Assembly: GCA_027493675.1 (NCBI GenBank)
Contig: JAOSKI010000013.1
Coordinates: 1-47,312 of the forward strand
Length of the DNA stretch: 47,312 bases
Direction: 5' to 3'
Source of the DNA: Microthrixaceae bacterium
GTDB taxonomy: Bacteria > Actinomycetota > Acidimicrobiia > Acidimicrobiales > Microtrichaceae
Positions 19,535 to 30,600 of the stretch are shown piece after piece. Below the pieces are notes generated by a model, which was not told the origin of the DNA, did no database searches, and was given only the letters and a program-made list of their open reading frames with translations. A program made the position numbers and the translations under genes. How positions within the stretch are numbered: the first letter of the stretch is position 1; every line of letters starts with the position of its first letter.

Positions 19535-21232
19535 CTACTCGACGAAGAGGAGCCCGTCGTCGAGCACCGCCACCACGACGGCGTTCGGGACCGCGTCCGG
19601 ACGATGGGTCACCTCGATGACGGTCGGCTCCCGCCCCCACTCGGCGAGCGCAACCCTGATCTCGTCCTCGAGCCCGGTGTTCAGGTTGGCGGTGAACTCG
19701 TCGAGCACGAGCACCTTCGGATCCATCAGCAGAGCCCGTGCCAGGCACACCCGCTGAACCTGCCCGCCCGAGAGCGACGATCCGTTCCAACCGACGGCGG
19801 TCTGCAACCCGTCGGGCATCGCAGCCACCTCGTCAGCGAGCCGCACGACCGCGAGGGCCTCCCAGAGCTCCTCGTCGCCGGCGTCGGGTGCTCCCCAGGC
19901 GGAGGTTCTCGGCCAGCGACCTGTCGAGCAGACGGTTCTCCTGCGACACGGCGACGACCGTGCGTCTCAACGAGTCGAGCGTGTACCGGTCGATCGGAAC
20001 ACCATCGAGGGTTATGGACCCCGCGCGCGGGTCGTCGTAGCGCAACAGAAGCTGGATCAACGTCGACTTCCCCGAACCGGAATGACCTGCCAACACGGCA
20101 TGGCCACCGGCTGGCACCTCGAAGGTCACATCCCGCAGGACGTCCACCGGATCGGTCCCCTCACGGCCGGGGTAGGCGTAGCAGACTCCCTCGAAGCGAA
20201 CCGACGGTGCGTGATCGAGCACCAGGTGCTCAGGGCCGTCCGTTACCCGCTCAGGCGTGTGCGCCACCTGCCACAACCTTCGCACCGCCGCCAGGGAGTG
20301 GTCGAGGTACCCGACCGCGTCCTCCACCCCACGCGGCCCTTCGAAGACGCGCAGCGTCCCCGCAGCGAGCGCGGCCAGGGCAACCGGTGACAGCCCCACC
20401 TCGGAACCGGCGCCGATCCACACGACCGAGATCGTCGCCACGAGCGACGACACGACGTTGAGCCCACGGCGCACGCCTACCAGGTCCCTGGGACGGGCGG
20501 CGGAGCGGGAGATGTCACGACCCAGTTCGTCCATCTCGTCGAGGCGTTGGGCCTCGCGGCCGTAGCCGAGCACCTCGTCGATGCCGAACACCGAGTCCGA
20601 GATGTGGTGCGACAGCGTGCGCCGCTGAGCAAGGTTCGTCGCGGTGTCGGACCACGCGCGCTTCAGACCCAGGAGTGGAACGACGAACAACGACAGACCC
20701 AGGCAGATCCCCCGAGCGCTACCGGCTGCCAACCCAGGAGCGCACCGGCGACGACCACAGCCGCCGGTCCTACGACGTACGCGGACACCACCGGGGCGAA
20801 GGTGTGCGCATAGACCACCTCGATGCGGTCGACGTCACGGGTAAGGCCGGCGAGCAGGTCGCCCGAGCGTGACTCGGCCACTATGGCGGGCGCCTTCGGC
20901 CACAGCTTGGAGAACACGTAGGTCCGCAGCAACTCGAGCGCCTTGAACGCGACGTAGTGCCCGCTGAACTGCTCGAGGTAGAAGAAACCGGCCTTGGCCA
21001 GGGCCAACGCGACGAGCACCACGAACAACAGCACGCCACCGTCGCCGCCACTCGCCAGGTGGACCACCGTCGCCGCCGCGGTGGCGAACAACGCCACGTC
21101 CAGGGACAGTGCGACGATCCTGCACATCGTCGAGAACAACAGTGGCGGGTGCACCGCCCGGGTCGTCCCGAGCAGCCACCTCACCAACGTGCGCAGATCG
21201 GGATCGGGCACAGTGGACGACGGATCAGCCAC
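19535..21232 (-). CDS. Heterodimeric ABC exporter subunit, CydC-like
   Basis: Fused membrane and ATPase half of an ABC exporter. The N-terminal membrane domain (about 21150-20250) has several hydrophobic segments (VALFATAAATVVHLA, LLFVVLVALALAKAGFFYLEQ) and the coupling region RSGDLLAGLTRDVDRIEVVYAH, typical of CydC/MsbA-type proteins. The nucleotide domain has Walker A GHSGSGKST, Q-loop VAVSQENRLLD, signature SLSGGQVQR, Walker B VLVLDEF with the catalytic Glu, and the switch His in VTHRPDA. Frameshifts near 20720 and 19870. The GTG at 21232 overlaps the end of the partner gene. CydDC exports cysteine/glutathione in cytochrome bd biogenesis, but no cydAB is nearby, so the substrate stays open. 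Confidence 0.78.
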
Positions 21233-23001
21233 GGGCTCGCTCCCGGGTGAGCAACCGGCCGTCCACGAGCTCGTGTACGTCATCGGCGATGCGCAGCAGC
21301 GAGTGGCGATGGGTCACCATCAGGACCGTACGGTCGTCGGGCAGACCAGCGATCGCGTCGATGATCCGCGATTCGGAGTCGACGTCGATCTGGCCGGTGG
21401 GCTCGTCGAGCAGCAGCACGCGGCGCCCCGACAACAGTGCCCGCGCCAACGAGATGCGCTGGGCCTGCCCGCCCGAGACCAGCATCGCCCCCTCGCCCAG
21501 ATGGGTCTGCAACCCGTTGGGCATGCGGGCGACCTCGTCGGCGATGTTGGCGCCTTCGAGGGCCTCCCACAACTCGTCGTCGGTCGCGTCGGCGCGTGCG
21601 ACCCTCAGGTTCTCGGCGATCGTGCCGGTGAACATCCACGTTCGTTGCGCGACCGTCGCGCTCAGCGCACGTACAGCGGCCGGGTCGTCAGCGGAGACCT
21701 CCCGTCCGGCTATGCGGATGTGCCCGCGTTGCAACGGCAACGCTCCACGCAGGAGCCCCATGAGCGTCGACTTCCCCGCTCCGCTGCGCCCGATGACCGC
21801 CACGCGCGACCCTATGGGCACCTGCAGATCCACGCCGTCGAGCACCGGGCCGCGGCCGTAGTCGAAGTGCACGTCGAGCACCTCGATGGCAGGCGACGGC
21901 GCGCCTTCAGGGCTCCGGTCCTCCCGCTGCCTGCCGCCACGGTCGGGTCCACCGACTGGATCCGGTCCACTCCCGTTGCGTCCGGTCACCTGCGGTGTCG
22001 TCACACGTCGTGACGGCCCCCCCACCACGCGGCCGACCGGATCCGCCGGAATCGGAACCAAGGAACGCACGTAGCGCTCGCTGGGAAGCCATGCCGCCCA
22101 TGCCGATGTAGAAGAACCCGGCGACCTGCTGCAGCGGCTCCAGCAGCAGCACCGTCAACAGGATCGTGGATGTGACCTGGGCAGTGGTCATGTGGTCTGC
22201 ACGAACCACGACCAGGCCTGCGCTCAGGCAGACCAGCACCAGGCCGAAGAGGCCGTCGGTGACGACGATCACGATCTGGTTGCCCGCCAGCAGGCGCATG
22301 ATGGCCCCGCGGTTCGCCTCGCCCTGGACGCGAAGCTCCGATTCGATGCGTTCTCCGGCGCCCAAAAGGCGGATCGTCACGAGGTTCCGGATCGCGTCCA
22401 GGTACCGCCCCGCCAGTTGCGCCCGCTGGTGCCTCGAGGTGGCGGAGGTGCGACGGAAGAACCGTAGGAACCCGCCGATCAGCACCGGGATGACCGGGAC
22501 CAACGACATCACACCGAACCCGACGACCGGATCGACGAACGCAGCGACGTAGCCCAGGACCACGAACGGGGTCGCGAGCGCCGCCAGCGTCGAACCCAGG
22601 TACACCTGGCGGTACTCGGTGAGGCGTTCGGTGTTGTCGGTCATCATCTGGATGACGCCCGCCGCCGAACCCCCTCACCGGATGCCCCGATTGCCGCTGG
22701 TGACTCCGGGCGTCGCGGGTGACGCGAACCATCTCCGGAGAAGATCCGCCCGGAGCCGTCGCTCCTCTGCCCGAGCGGCACGACCACCGTAGGACCGTTC
22801 GGCGAACACCAGGGATCCGGCCACGCACGAGAACCCCACGGCCGCCACGACCGTGGCTGCTCCCGCACCTTCGGCCACGCGACCGACTGCGACGATCACA
22901 GCTCCCGTCGACACCACCGACGCCAGGCGGAACGCCGCGACGAGCCGCGTGTCACGCTCACCGGCCGGGGAGACCACCCTCGGTTGTGTTCGCTTCGTCA
23001 A
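21225..23001 (-). CDS. Heterodimeric ABC exporter subunit, CydD-like
   Basis: First gene of the exporter pair. The membrane domain runs from about 23001 to 22070. It begins RDTRLVAAFRLASVV and AVIVAVGRVAEG, continues GVIQMMTDNTERLTEYRQVY after a frameshift near 22665, and then shows the spans LAALATPFVVLGYVAAF and GLFGLVLVCLSAGLVVV. The ATPase domain has Walker A GRSGAGKST, signature LVSGGQAQR, Walker B VLLLDEPTGQID and switch VTHRHSL. A second frameshift near 22060 falls in a proline- and arginine-rich linker. Corrected length is about 590 aa. Both ATP sites look competent, unlike degenerate-site exporters. It is divergently transcribed from the L-2-hydroxyglutarate oxidase gene. Confidence 0.78.
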
Positions 23002-23206
23002 CTCCGGACTTCCCTCGTTGCCATCACGTCGAACTGCTCCCCGCGTCCACGGCCGGCGCCGCGACCGTGACCCGACCAGGAACCGGAGAAGGCCGCGACA
23101 CGGTGCTTAGGAGAGCCTAACGTCTCCTATCAGGGTCCGGTAATGCACGTCTCCGCCCGGCAACGCGGCTTCAGCGGTCCCCGCCACGAAACGTAGAGTG
23201 CCACCC
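23002..23206. promoter_or_regulatory. Divergent intergenic region, ABC exporter / lhgO
   Basis: About 205 bp between two divergent genes, so promoters for both must lie here. No palindrome or recognisable binding site stood out. Confidence 0.4.
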
Positions 23207-24419
23207 ATGGCGAGACGGGCCGACCTGGTGGTCGTGGGCGGAGGAATCGTGGGCCTCGCCACCGCGCGTGCGGTGCTGTTGGCGAACCCCGGCAGGCGCG
23301 TGGTCGTGCTCGAGAAGGAGGACCGCCTGGCGGCGCACCAGACCGGGCACAACAGCGGAGTGATCCACTCAGGGATCTACTACGCGCCCGGGAGCCTGAA
23401 AGCCCGCTTCGCGATCGCGGGAAGCCGGTCGATGGTGGCCTATGCACGCCACAAGGAGATCGCCGTGGAGGTCACGGGCAAGCTGATCGTGGCGACCCGT
23501 CCCGACGAGCTGCCGCGCTTGGAGGCCCTGCATCGTCGCGGCGTGGACCACGGCCTCGCGGTGTCCATGCTGGACGCGTCCGAGGCACGCGAGCGCGAAC
23601 CGCATGTGGCGGCCATCGCGGCGCTGCACGTGGGCTCGACGGGGATCGTCGACTTCCCGGCCGTCGCACAGGCCATGGCACAGGACGTCCTCGACGCGGG
23701 CGGCGAGATCCGAACCGGGATGCGTGTCGTGTCGATCCGCCCCGGCACGTACCGGCAGCTGGTGCTCGGCGACGACTCCACACTGGACGCCGCAAGGGTG
23801 GTCAACTGCGCGGGCCTCCAGTCGGACCTCGTGGCAAAGGCCGCCGGCGTGGATCCCGGCGCCCGGATCGTGCCGTTCCGCGGCGAGTACCACGAGCTGA
23901 CCCCTGAGGCCCGCCACCTGGTGAGGGGACTCATCTACCCAGTACCCGACCCCGACTTCCCCCTTCCTCGGAGTGCACCTGACCCGCGGGATAGACGGCG
24001 GGGTCCACGCTGGCCCCAACGCAGTGCTGGCGCTGAGCCGTGAAGGCTACCGGTGGCGCGACATCTCCATCTCCGAGACGCTGTCGGTCCTGTCGCACCG
24101 CGGCTTCAGGTCGCTCGCCCGCCGGCACCTCGCCCAGGGCCTCGACGAGATGAAGCGGTCAGTGTGGCGACCCATGTTCGTGCGCGAGCTGCAGCGCCTG
24201 GTCCCCGAGATCGCCGACCGGCACCTGGTGCGGGCCCCCGCGGGTGTGAGGGCACAGGCGCTCGACGACGACGGAGCCCTCGTCGACGACTTCCTGATCC
24301 GCCCGGAGCCCGCACCCGACGGTTCCACCAGCACCCTTCACGTGCTCAACGCCCCCTCACCGGCTGCGACCGCGAGCCTCGAGATCGGCTCAGAGCTGGC
24401 GCGCAGGCTGGCGTTCTGA
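23207..24419 (+). CDS. lhgO: L-2-hydroxyglutarate oxidase / FAD-dependent oxidoreductase (LhgO)
   Basis: Oxidises L-2-hydroxyglutarate to 2-oxoglutarate, probably feeding electrons to the membrane quinone pool. ATG 23207 opens the FAD Rossmann motif DLVVVGGGIVGLATARAVL. Family hallmarks follow: VVLEKEDRLAAHQTGHNSGVIHSGIYY, GSLKARFAIAGS, HVGSTGIVDFPAVAQAM, VNCAGLQSDLVAKAAG, VPFRGEYHEL. A frameshift at about 23960 is one extra C in a C run. Corrected, the text reads DFPFLGVHLTRGIDGGVHAGPNAV, exactly as in the family. The C-terminus (LVRAPAGVRAQALDDDGALVDDFLI) ends at 24419. Corrected length is about 404 aa. The last 30 bp overlap the small gene on the opposite strand. Confidence 0.9.
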
Positions 24420-24716
24420 GCAACGACGCCACAGCAATCCGGCGCCCACCGCCAGCATGACCACGTTCGCCCCGAGCAGAAGGGCCGCCGATGTGCCGAC
24501 CCCCTGGGAGTCGGTCCTGTCGGCCACGTCGACCATGGGTGTGGTCGACTCCGCAGCTTCAGCCTCTGGTTGAGCGACAGCCGCGGCATCGGCAGGAGAT
24601 GCATCATCGGTAAGACCCGTCGCACCCACGTCCGGAGCGACGATCGACACCGAAGCGCACATGCCGAAGGCCACGACTGCCAACAAGAGCCCTCGGATCG
24701 ATGGCCTGCGGCTCAC
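24390..24716 (-). CDS. Small secreted/membrane-anchored protein
   Basis: About 108 aa if started at the GTG at 24716. It has a basic N-terminus and signal-like segment (SIRGLLLAVVAFGMCASVSI), an acidic alanine-rich middle, one C-terminal transmembrane segment (AALLLGANVVMLAVGAGLLW) and a short basic tail. The topology resembles a surface-exposed stalk anchored at its C-terminus, though no LPXTG motif is present. No family recognised. Its 3' end overlaps the convergent lhgO by 30 bp. A longer frame reaches 24947, but that extra part has no signal-peptide logic. Confidence 0.45.
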   Translation of the reverse strand: MSRRPSIRGLLLAVVAFGMCASVSIVAPDVGATGLTDDASPADAAAVAQPEAEAAESTTPMVDVADRTDSQGVGTSAALLLGANVVMLAVGAGLLWRRCSERQPARQL

Positions 24717-24846
24717 ACCGGAGGAAACTAGCCAGCCACACCCGCCAACACGCGAATGCCCCGCGGGGCGGATGACCCGGTGACACCTCGACGCAGCGCA
24801 CCTACCCTGAGCGTGCTTCCCTCCGGCACAACCGAAGGGGAGGCCG

Positions 24847-25343
24847 ATGGAGCCCGCCACCAGGTCACAGATCCGCCCAGCCACACGATCCGTTCCCACC
24901 CGGCACGCAGCATCGGATGCCCGAACGGATCCAACCCGCCATCCCACCGAGATCCTCCTGTCGCTGAGCGCCTGGTGGGACCCTCACCTCGCCGTCACGG
25001 GCCACGACCCACGGGGCGACTACGCCGAATCCCACTGGTTGCCGGTGTTGGGGCCTTCCGCCCTGCTCGCCCTGCGGTGGATGTCCCGGGCGCTCGCCAG
25101 CCACCCACAAGGCCTGGAGGTCGCCCACCGCGATTTCGCCCGGGCGATCGGCCTGGGCGACCGCACAGGGTCCCACGCTCCATCGGTTCGGTGCCTGGAG
25201 CGGCTCTGCTACTTCGATCTGGCACGCTCGGCCGGTGCCACCCCTGCGGGTCGGGCACTTGCGGTGAGAACACATGTTCCGGACCTTCCGAGCACCTGCG
25301 CCGTCGCCTGCCCCGCGAGCTCAGGCGCCCCACGCGCCCGTGA
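24847..25343 (+). CDS. Conserved hypothetical protein
   Basis: About 165 aa, soluble, no signal peptide. The core reads ESHWLPVLGPSALLALRWM, then LEVAHRDFARAIGLG, SVRCLERLCYFDLARS and, after a likely frameshift near 25290, EHLRRRLPRELRR before the stop at 25343. This pattern (a helix pair and a terminal RRLP motif) looks like a small conserved actinobacterial family, but I cannot name a function. Without the frameshift the frame would run to 25407 with proline- and arginine-rich text that looks spurious. It is convergent with pepA. Confidence 0.55.
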
Positions 25344-25389
25344 ACCGATCCCGGTTCCCGCCCGTACCCTCGACCACGGCCCCGCTGTG

Positions 25390-26952
25390 TCAGTCCGCGT
25401 CCGCTGAGACGTCACCACCTGCACCGGCGTCGTGCCAATCGGCGAGCAAGCGGCACAGCGTGCGCACGCCGAACCCCGTACCGCCCTTGGGATTCACCCC
25501 GTCTACCTCATTGCCCATTCCAGGCCCCGCGATGTCGAGATGGGCCCACGGGATCCCCGACGCGACGAACCGCTTCAGGAACAAGCCCGCGGTGAGCGTG
25601 CCGCCGTAGCGGGTACCGATGTTCTTCACGTCCGCCACATCGGAGTCCAGCTGACTCGCGTAGTCCTCGGGCAGGGGCAGCGGCCATACCCTCTCCCCTG
25701 CCTCCTGTGCGGCGTGCCGGACTCGTTCGCACAGCGCGTCGTCGTTCGACATGAGACCCGCGATGCGCTCCCCGAGCGCCACCATGCACGCTCCTGTCAG
25801 CGTCGCCACATCCACGATCGCATCCGGCTCCACCTCGGAGGCCAGCACCAAGGCCTCACCGAGGATCAGGCGGCCCTCGGCGTCGGTGTTGATCACCTCC
25901 ACGGTGGTTCCGTTGCGGGCGGTGTACACGTCGCCCGGCCGCTGGGCGTCCGGGCCGGTCATGTTGTCGGTCATCGGCGTGAACGAGACAACTCTCACCG
26001 GCACCCCGAGGGCCGGCAGCGCGCAGATCGCAGCGATCACCGCTGCGGCCCCACCCATGTCCATCTTCATGCCGACCATCGAGTCCGCCGGCTTGATCGA
26101 GAGCCCACCTGAATCGAAGGTGATGCCTTTGCCCACCAGAGCGACGGTCGCCGGGGGGCCCTCAAGGCCGGCCAACGCCTCCGGAGAAGGCTCATAGGTG
26201 AGCTTCACCAGCCGCGGCGGGTGCGAGGAACCCTTGTTGACCGCCAGGATCCCACCCAGGCGCGCTTCTGCGATCGCGTCGGCGTCGAGCACCTCCACCG
26301 ACAACCCCGCACCGCTCGCACGTTCCACCGCGTGCTCGGCGAATCGCTCCGGTGTGAGGCTCCCACCCGGGGCGTTCACCATGTCACGGGCGAAGCACAC
26401 CGCCTCGGCGACCGCGGTTGCCCGTGTGACCTCGACGCGCGAGGCCCGCAAGTCGCCGTCGGTGACGATGGTCAATCCGTTCAGTCGGGGAGCTGCATCG
26501 CCGTCCGAGCGCAACTGGACGAAGCTGTAGTTGGCCAGCATCGCGGCCTCTGCCATCACACCGGCCATCGGGACCTGCCCCAGGCCCAACACCCCCTCGG
26601 GCAGCGAGATCGCAGCCTTGCGGTGGCGGCTCACCGCACGGGTGAACGCCGCGACCGCCTTTCGCAGCTCCGGGGCTCCGGCGTCCGCCTCGGCACCCAG
26701 CCCGCACAGGACCCGCACCCTGTCGCCGTCCGCGATCACCAGGACCGATCCGGGTTTGCCCTCGAACCCTCCCCGCTGCACTGCGGCTTTCGTTACCCCC
26801 TCGATCGCACCCAGGCGATCCGAGTACGCGAACTCCCCCACTGCGGTGGCACCGGCAGGCGCCGAGGCCGAAACCTTCACCGACAACACCGGCGTGGCGC
26901 CCGCGGGGGACTCCTCCTTCGGACCGGGGTTTGGATTCGAGTTCGTGGTCAT
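25390..26952 (-). CDS. pepA: Leucyl aminopeptidase (M17, PepA)
   Basis: Cytosolic zinc/manganese aminopeptidase that removes N-terminal residues from peptides. Intact 520-aa frame. The M17 catalytic domain is complete: ARDMVNAPGGSLTPERFAEH, LVGKGITFDSGGLSIKP with the metal-binding Lys and Asp, MVGMKMDMGGAAAV, the family signature NTDAEGRLILGEAL, VDVATLTGACMVALGERIAGLM and WAHLDIAGPGM. The N-terminal domain is typical in length but variable. The start at 26952 begins with a polar stretch (MTTNSNPNPGPKEE). It is downstream of the cobalamin adenosyltransferase gene, with a hairpin between them, so it is probably a separate transcript. Confidence 0.95.
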   Translation of the reverse strand: MTTNSNPNPGPKEESPAGATPVLSVKVSASAPAGATAVGEFAYSDRLGAIEGVTKAAVQRGGFEGKPGSVLVIADGDRVRVLCGLGAEADAGAPELRKAVAAFTRAVSRHRKAAISLPEGVLGLGQVPMAGVMAEAAMLANYSFVQLRSDGDAAPRLNGLTIVTDGDLRASRVEVTRATAVAEAVCFARDMVNAPGGSLTPERFAEHAVERASGAGLSVEVLDADAIAEARLGGILAVNKGSSHPPRLVKLTYEPSPEALAGLEGPPATVALVGKGITFDSGGLSIKPADSMVGMKMDMGGAAAVIAAICALPALGVPVRVVSFTPMTDNMTGPDAQRPGDVYTARNGTTVEVINTDAEGRLILGEALVLASEVEPDAIVDVATLTGACMVALGERIAGLMSNDDALCERVRHAAQEAGERVWPLPLPEDYASQLDSDVADVKNIGTRYGGTLTAGLFLKRFVASGIPWAHLDIAGPGMGNEVDGVNPKGGTGFGVRTLCRLLADWHDAGAGGDVSADAD

Positions 26953-27003
26953 GGGTGCATCTCCAGTCTCTGGCCTGGTCCTACAGAGGTGACTTCATGA
27001 ACG

Positions 27004-27034
27004 CGGCGGTTGACCCACGCGCGGTCAACCGCCG
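27004..27034. terminator. Hairpin at the end of the cobalamin adenosyltransferase gene
   Basis: Perfect 12-bp arms (27004-27015 and 27023-27034) around a 7-nt loop. The stop codon of the adenosyltransferase gene (27025-27027) lies inside one arm. Likely terminator for that gene; no T run. Confidence 0.5.
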
Positions 27035-27573
27035 ACGTCCTTCGCAGCGACCCAACCGCCTTCGTGCCAGCGGGCCAGCACGAACAACAGGTCCGACAGC
27101 CGGTTCAGGTAGCGGACGGCCTCGGTGTCGTCGAGCCCCGATGTGGCCACCACCGCTGACCGCTCCGCTCTGCGGGTCACAGTGCGGGCGAGGTCCAAGA
27201 AGGCGGACACCGGTTCCTGTCCGGGCACGACGAACTCGCGCGGCTGCTCGTAGCGTCCCTGGAAGCCGTCGATCAGGGTCTCGAGGCGATCGACCATCTG
27301 AGCGGTCACCAGCGACGTGCCGGCGGTGAGCTTGTGGCGGTTCTGCGGCGCCGTCGCCAACTCCGCCATCAGCACCCACAGGTCGGCCTCGAGCCCGATC
27401 AGCACCTCGTCGAGCTCTCCACCCCGCTCGGCGTGCGCTCGGGCCACGCCCATCGCAGCCTGCGCCTCGTCCACGTCACCGTAAGCACTCGGCGCCGGCT
27501 CGCTCTTCGCCACCCGTCCGCCGTAGAGCAATCCCGTGGTGCCGTCGTCCCCGGTGCGGGTGTAGATGTCCAT
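27025..27573 (-). CDS. pduO: PduO-type cob(I)alamin adenosyltransferase
   Basis: Transfers the adenosyl group of ATP to cob(I)alamin, making adenosylcobalamin. 182 aa from ATG 27573. The N-terminal ATP motif is [21 protein letters not shown]. Helical-bundle signatures follow: [58 protein letters not shown] and [15 protein letters not shown], the last holding the Arg-Leu-Ser-Asp motif. An upstream in-frame extension to 27657 is unlikely because it covers the divergent promoter region. It is divergent from metH 82 bp away, placing two cobalamin functions back to back. Confidence 0.93.
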   Translation of the reverse strand: MDIYTRTGDDGTTGLLYGGRVAKSEPAPSAYGDVDEAQAAMGVARAHAERGGELDEVLIGLEADLWVLMAELATAPQNRHKLTAGTSLVTAQMVDRLETLIDGFQGRYEQPREFVVPGQEPVSAFLDLARTVTRRAERSAVVATSGLDDTEAVRYLNRLSDLLFVLARWHEGGWVAAKDVGG

Positions 27574-27655
27574 CGGAGGCCACCCTACAACGCACTCGGT
27601 CACCCTCGACCTGACTGACGGAACAACACACCAGGGCGTTAGCGTTGTCGGGGTC

Positions 27656-30600
27656 ATGTCAACTCCAACTGCGACCAGAGCCCACCCCTACCTCGAACGC
27701 CTCGCAGAGAAGGTGATCGTCTTCGACGGCGCGACGGGGACCTGGCTGCAGGAGCACGACCTGACCGCGGACGACTTCGGCGGCGCCGAGCTCGAGGGAT
27801 GCAACGAGATCCTCGTCGAGACGCGCCCGGAGCTGATCGTCCAGATGCACCGCGAAGTACCTCGAAGCAGGTGCCGACGTGGTGGAGACCAACAGCTTCG
27901 GGTCCTTCGCCGTGCCCTTGGGTGAGTACGGGATCGCCGACCGCGCCCAGGAGCTCTCACGGACCGCGGCGGTGCTCGCGCGCACCGCCGCAGATGAGAT
28001 CTCCACTCCCGAACACCCCCGGTTCGTGGCCGGCTCGATGGGCCCGGGAACCAAGTTCGCCTCGCTCGGGCAGATCTCCTACGCGGAGTTGCGCGACATG
28101 TACGCCGACCAGGCCGTCGGCCTGCTCGAGGGCGGCGTCGACCTGTTCATCGTCGAGACCCAGTTCGACCTGCTCGGGCTGAAGGCCGCCATGAACGGCT
28201 GTCGAAGCGCGATGGCCCAGGTAGGCCGGGAGGTGCCGATCCAGACCCAGGTGACCATCGAGCTCACCGGACGCATGTTGCCCGGCACGGAGATCGGGGC
28301 CGCACTGGTCGCCCTCGAGGCGATGAAGCCCGATGTGATCGGGATCAACTGCGCCACCGGTCCCGAGGAGATGAGCGAGCACCTGCGGCATCTGTCCGCA
28401 CACTGCCCGGTGCCGATCGCATGCCTCCCAACGCAGGCCTACCCTCGGTGGTGGACGGCAAGATGCACTACGACCTCACCGCCGAGGACTTCGTCGCCCA
28501 CCAGATGCGCTTCGTGGAGGACTACGGGGTGGAGGTGGTCGGTGGATGCTGCGGAACCACGCCCGAGTACATCCGAATGCTCGCCGAAGCCGTGGGAGAC
28601 CGGCGCCCGACGAAGCGCACGGTCCGCTTCGAGCCAGGGGTCACCTCGATCTACTCGGCGGTGAGCTTCCCCGAGGACTCCCCGACAACGGCGACCCTGC
28701 GGCCGCCACGAACCTCCTGATCATCGGAGAGCGCACGAACACCAACGGCTCCAAGGCGTTCCGCGAGGCGATGATCGCCGGTGACTGGGACACCTGCGTG
28801 CAGATGGCCAAGGACCAGGTGGCGCAGGGCGCGCACATCCTCGACGTGTGCGTCGACTACGTGGGGCGCGACGGCACGATCGACATGGACGAGATCGCGG
28901 GCCGCTTCGCCACGCAGGCCTCGGTTCCACTCGTGCTCGACTCCACCGAGCCACAGGTGATGGAGGCAGGCCTCGCGCATCTCGGCGGCAAGGCGATCCT
29001 CAACTCCGCCAACCTCGAAGACGGGTTCGCGAAGGGCTCACGGCTCGACCGCGTGTTCACTCTCGCCAAGACATACGGCGCGGCGGTCATCTGCCTGCTC
29101 ATCGACGAGGAGGGCCAGGCGCGCGACACCGAGTGGAAGATGCGCGTGGCACACCGCATCCACGATCTGGCGGTCGACCAGTACGGGCTCGACCCCTCGG
29201 ACCTCATCTTCGACGCGCTCACCTTCCCCCTGTCCACCGGCGACGACGACCTGCGTGGTGACGCAATGGCCACCATCGAGGCGATCAGGCGGATCAAGGC
29301 GGAGCTGCCGGGCACCCACACCACCCTCGGCGTGTCGAACGTGAGCTTCGGGCTCAAGCCCGCGGCGCGGCACGTGCTCAACAGCGTGTTCCTCCACGAG
29401 TGCACCTCGGCGGGGCTCGACTCCGCCATCGTGCATGCCGCGAAGATCCTCCCGCTCAACCGCATCCCCCGATGACCAGCGCGACGTCTGCCTGGACCTC
29501 GTATACGACCGCAGGGGTGCCGCCGGCGCGCTCTCTGGAGGAGACGAGGGCTACGACCCGCTCGCGAGACTGCTGGAGATCTTCGAGGACGTGACGATCG
29601 ACGAGGGACCCGTCGAGGATCGTTCCGGATGGCCCGTCGAGCAGCGGCTCAGCCAACGGATCATCGACGGTGAGCGCAACGGGCTCGTCGAGGAGCTGGA
29701 CGAAGCCCTGGCGGGGGGACCTCGAACCGCTGCAGATCATCAACGACGTGCTGCTGGCGGGCATGAAGGTGGTGGGCGAGCTGTTCGGCGCCGGGGAGAT
29801 GCAGCTGCCGTTCGTGTTGCAGTCCGCGCAGACCATGAAGGCGGCCGTGGCGCACCTGGAACCGCTCATGGAATCCGCCGACGACACCGGCGGGAAGGGC
29901 CGCATCGTCCTTGGCACCGTGAAGGGCGACGTCCACGACATCGGCAAGAACCTGGTCGACATCATCCTTTCCAACAACGGGTACGAGGTGCACAACCTGG
30001 GCATCAAGATCTCGATCACCGAGATGATCGACAAGGCACTCGACGTGGGAGCGGACGCGATCGGAATGTCGGGACTCCTGGTCAAGTCCACCCTCATCAT
30101 GCGCGAGAACCTCGAGGAGCTCAACGCCCGCGAGCTGTCGAACATCCCCGTGCTGCTCGGCGGCGCCGCGCTGACGCGCACATATGTCGAACGTGACCTG
30201 CGCGAGGTCTACAACGGTCGGCTCTTCTACGGCAAGGACGCGTTCGAAGGCCTGCACGTCATGGACCGTCTGGGCGAGATCAAGCGCACGGGTGAAGACG
30301 ACCCGGACTTCGGCATCGCTCTGGGAGGCAGGGACCTTCCCCGACGAAGCGAACCCGACGCCGACGTGGAGCTGCCTTCGCGATCACCCGACGTGGCGCT
30401 CGACAACGAGGTCTTCGTACCGCCGTTCCTGGGCTCCAAGGTCATCAAGGGGCTCTCCATCGACGAGATCTCCAACTGGGTGAACGAGACCGGCCTGTTC
30501 CGCAACCAGTGGCAGTTCCGGCCCGAAAAAGGATGCGCAGGGCAACACCGAGACCGACGCCGAGTTCAAGGACCGCATCCGGCCCGTGCTGCGCGAGCAG

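Noticed and set aside
27574..27655. Cobalamin riboswitch upstream of metH or the adenosyltransferase gene.
   Set aside because: The gap is only 82 bp, and I saw no B12-box-like conserved segment.
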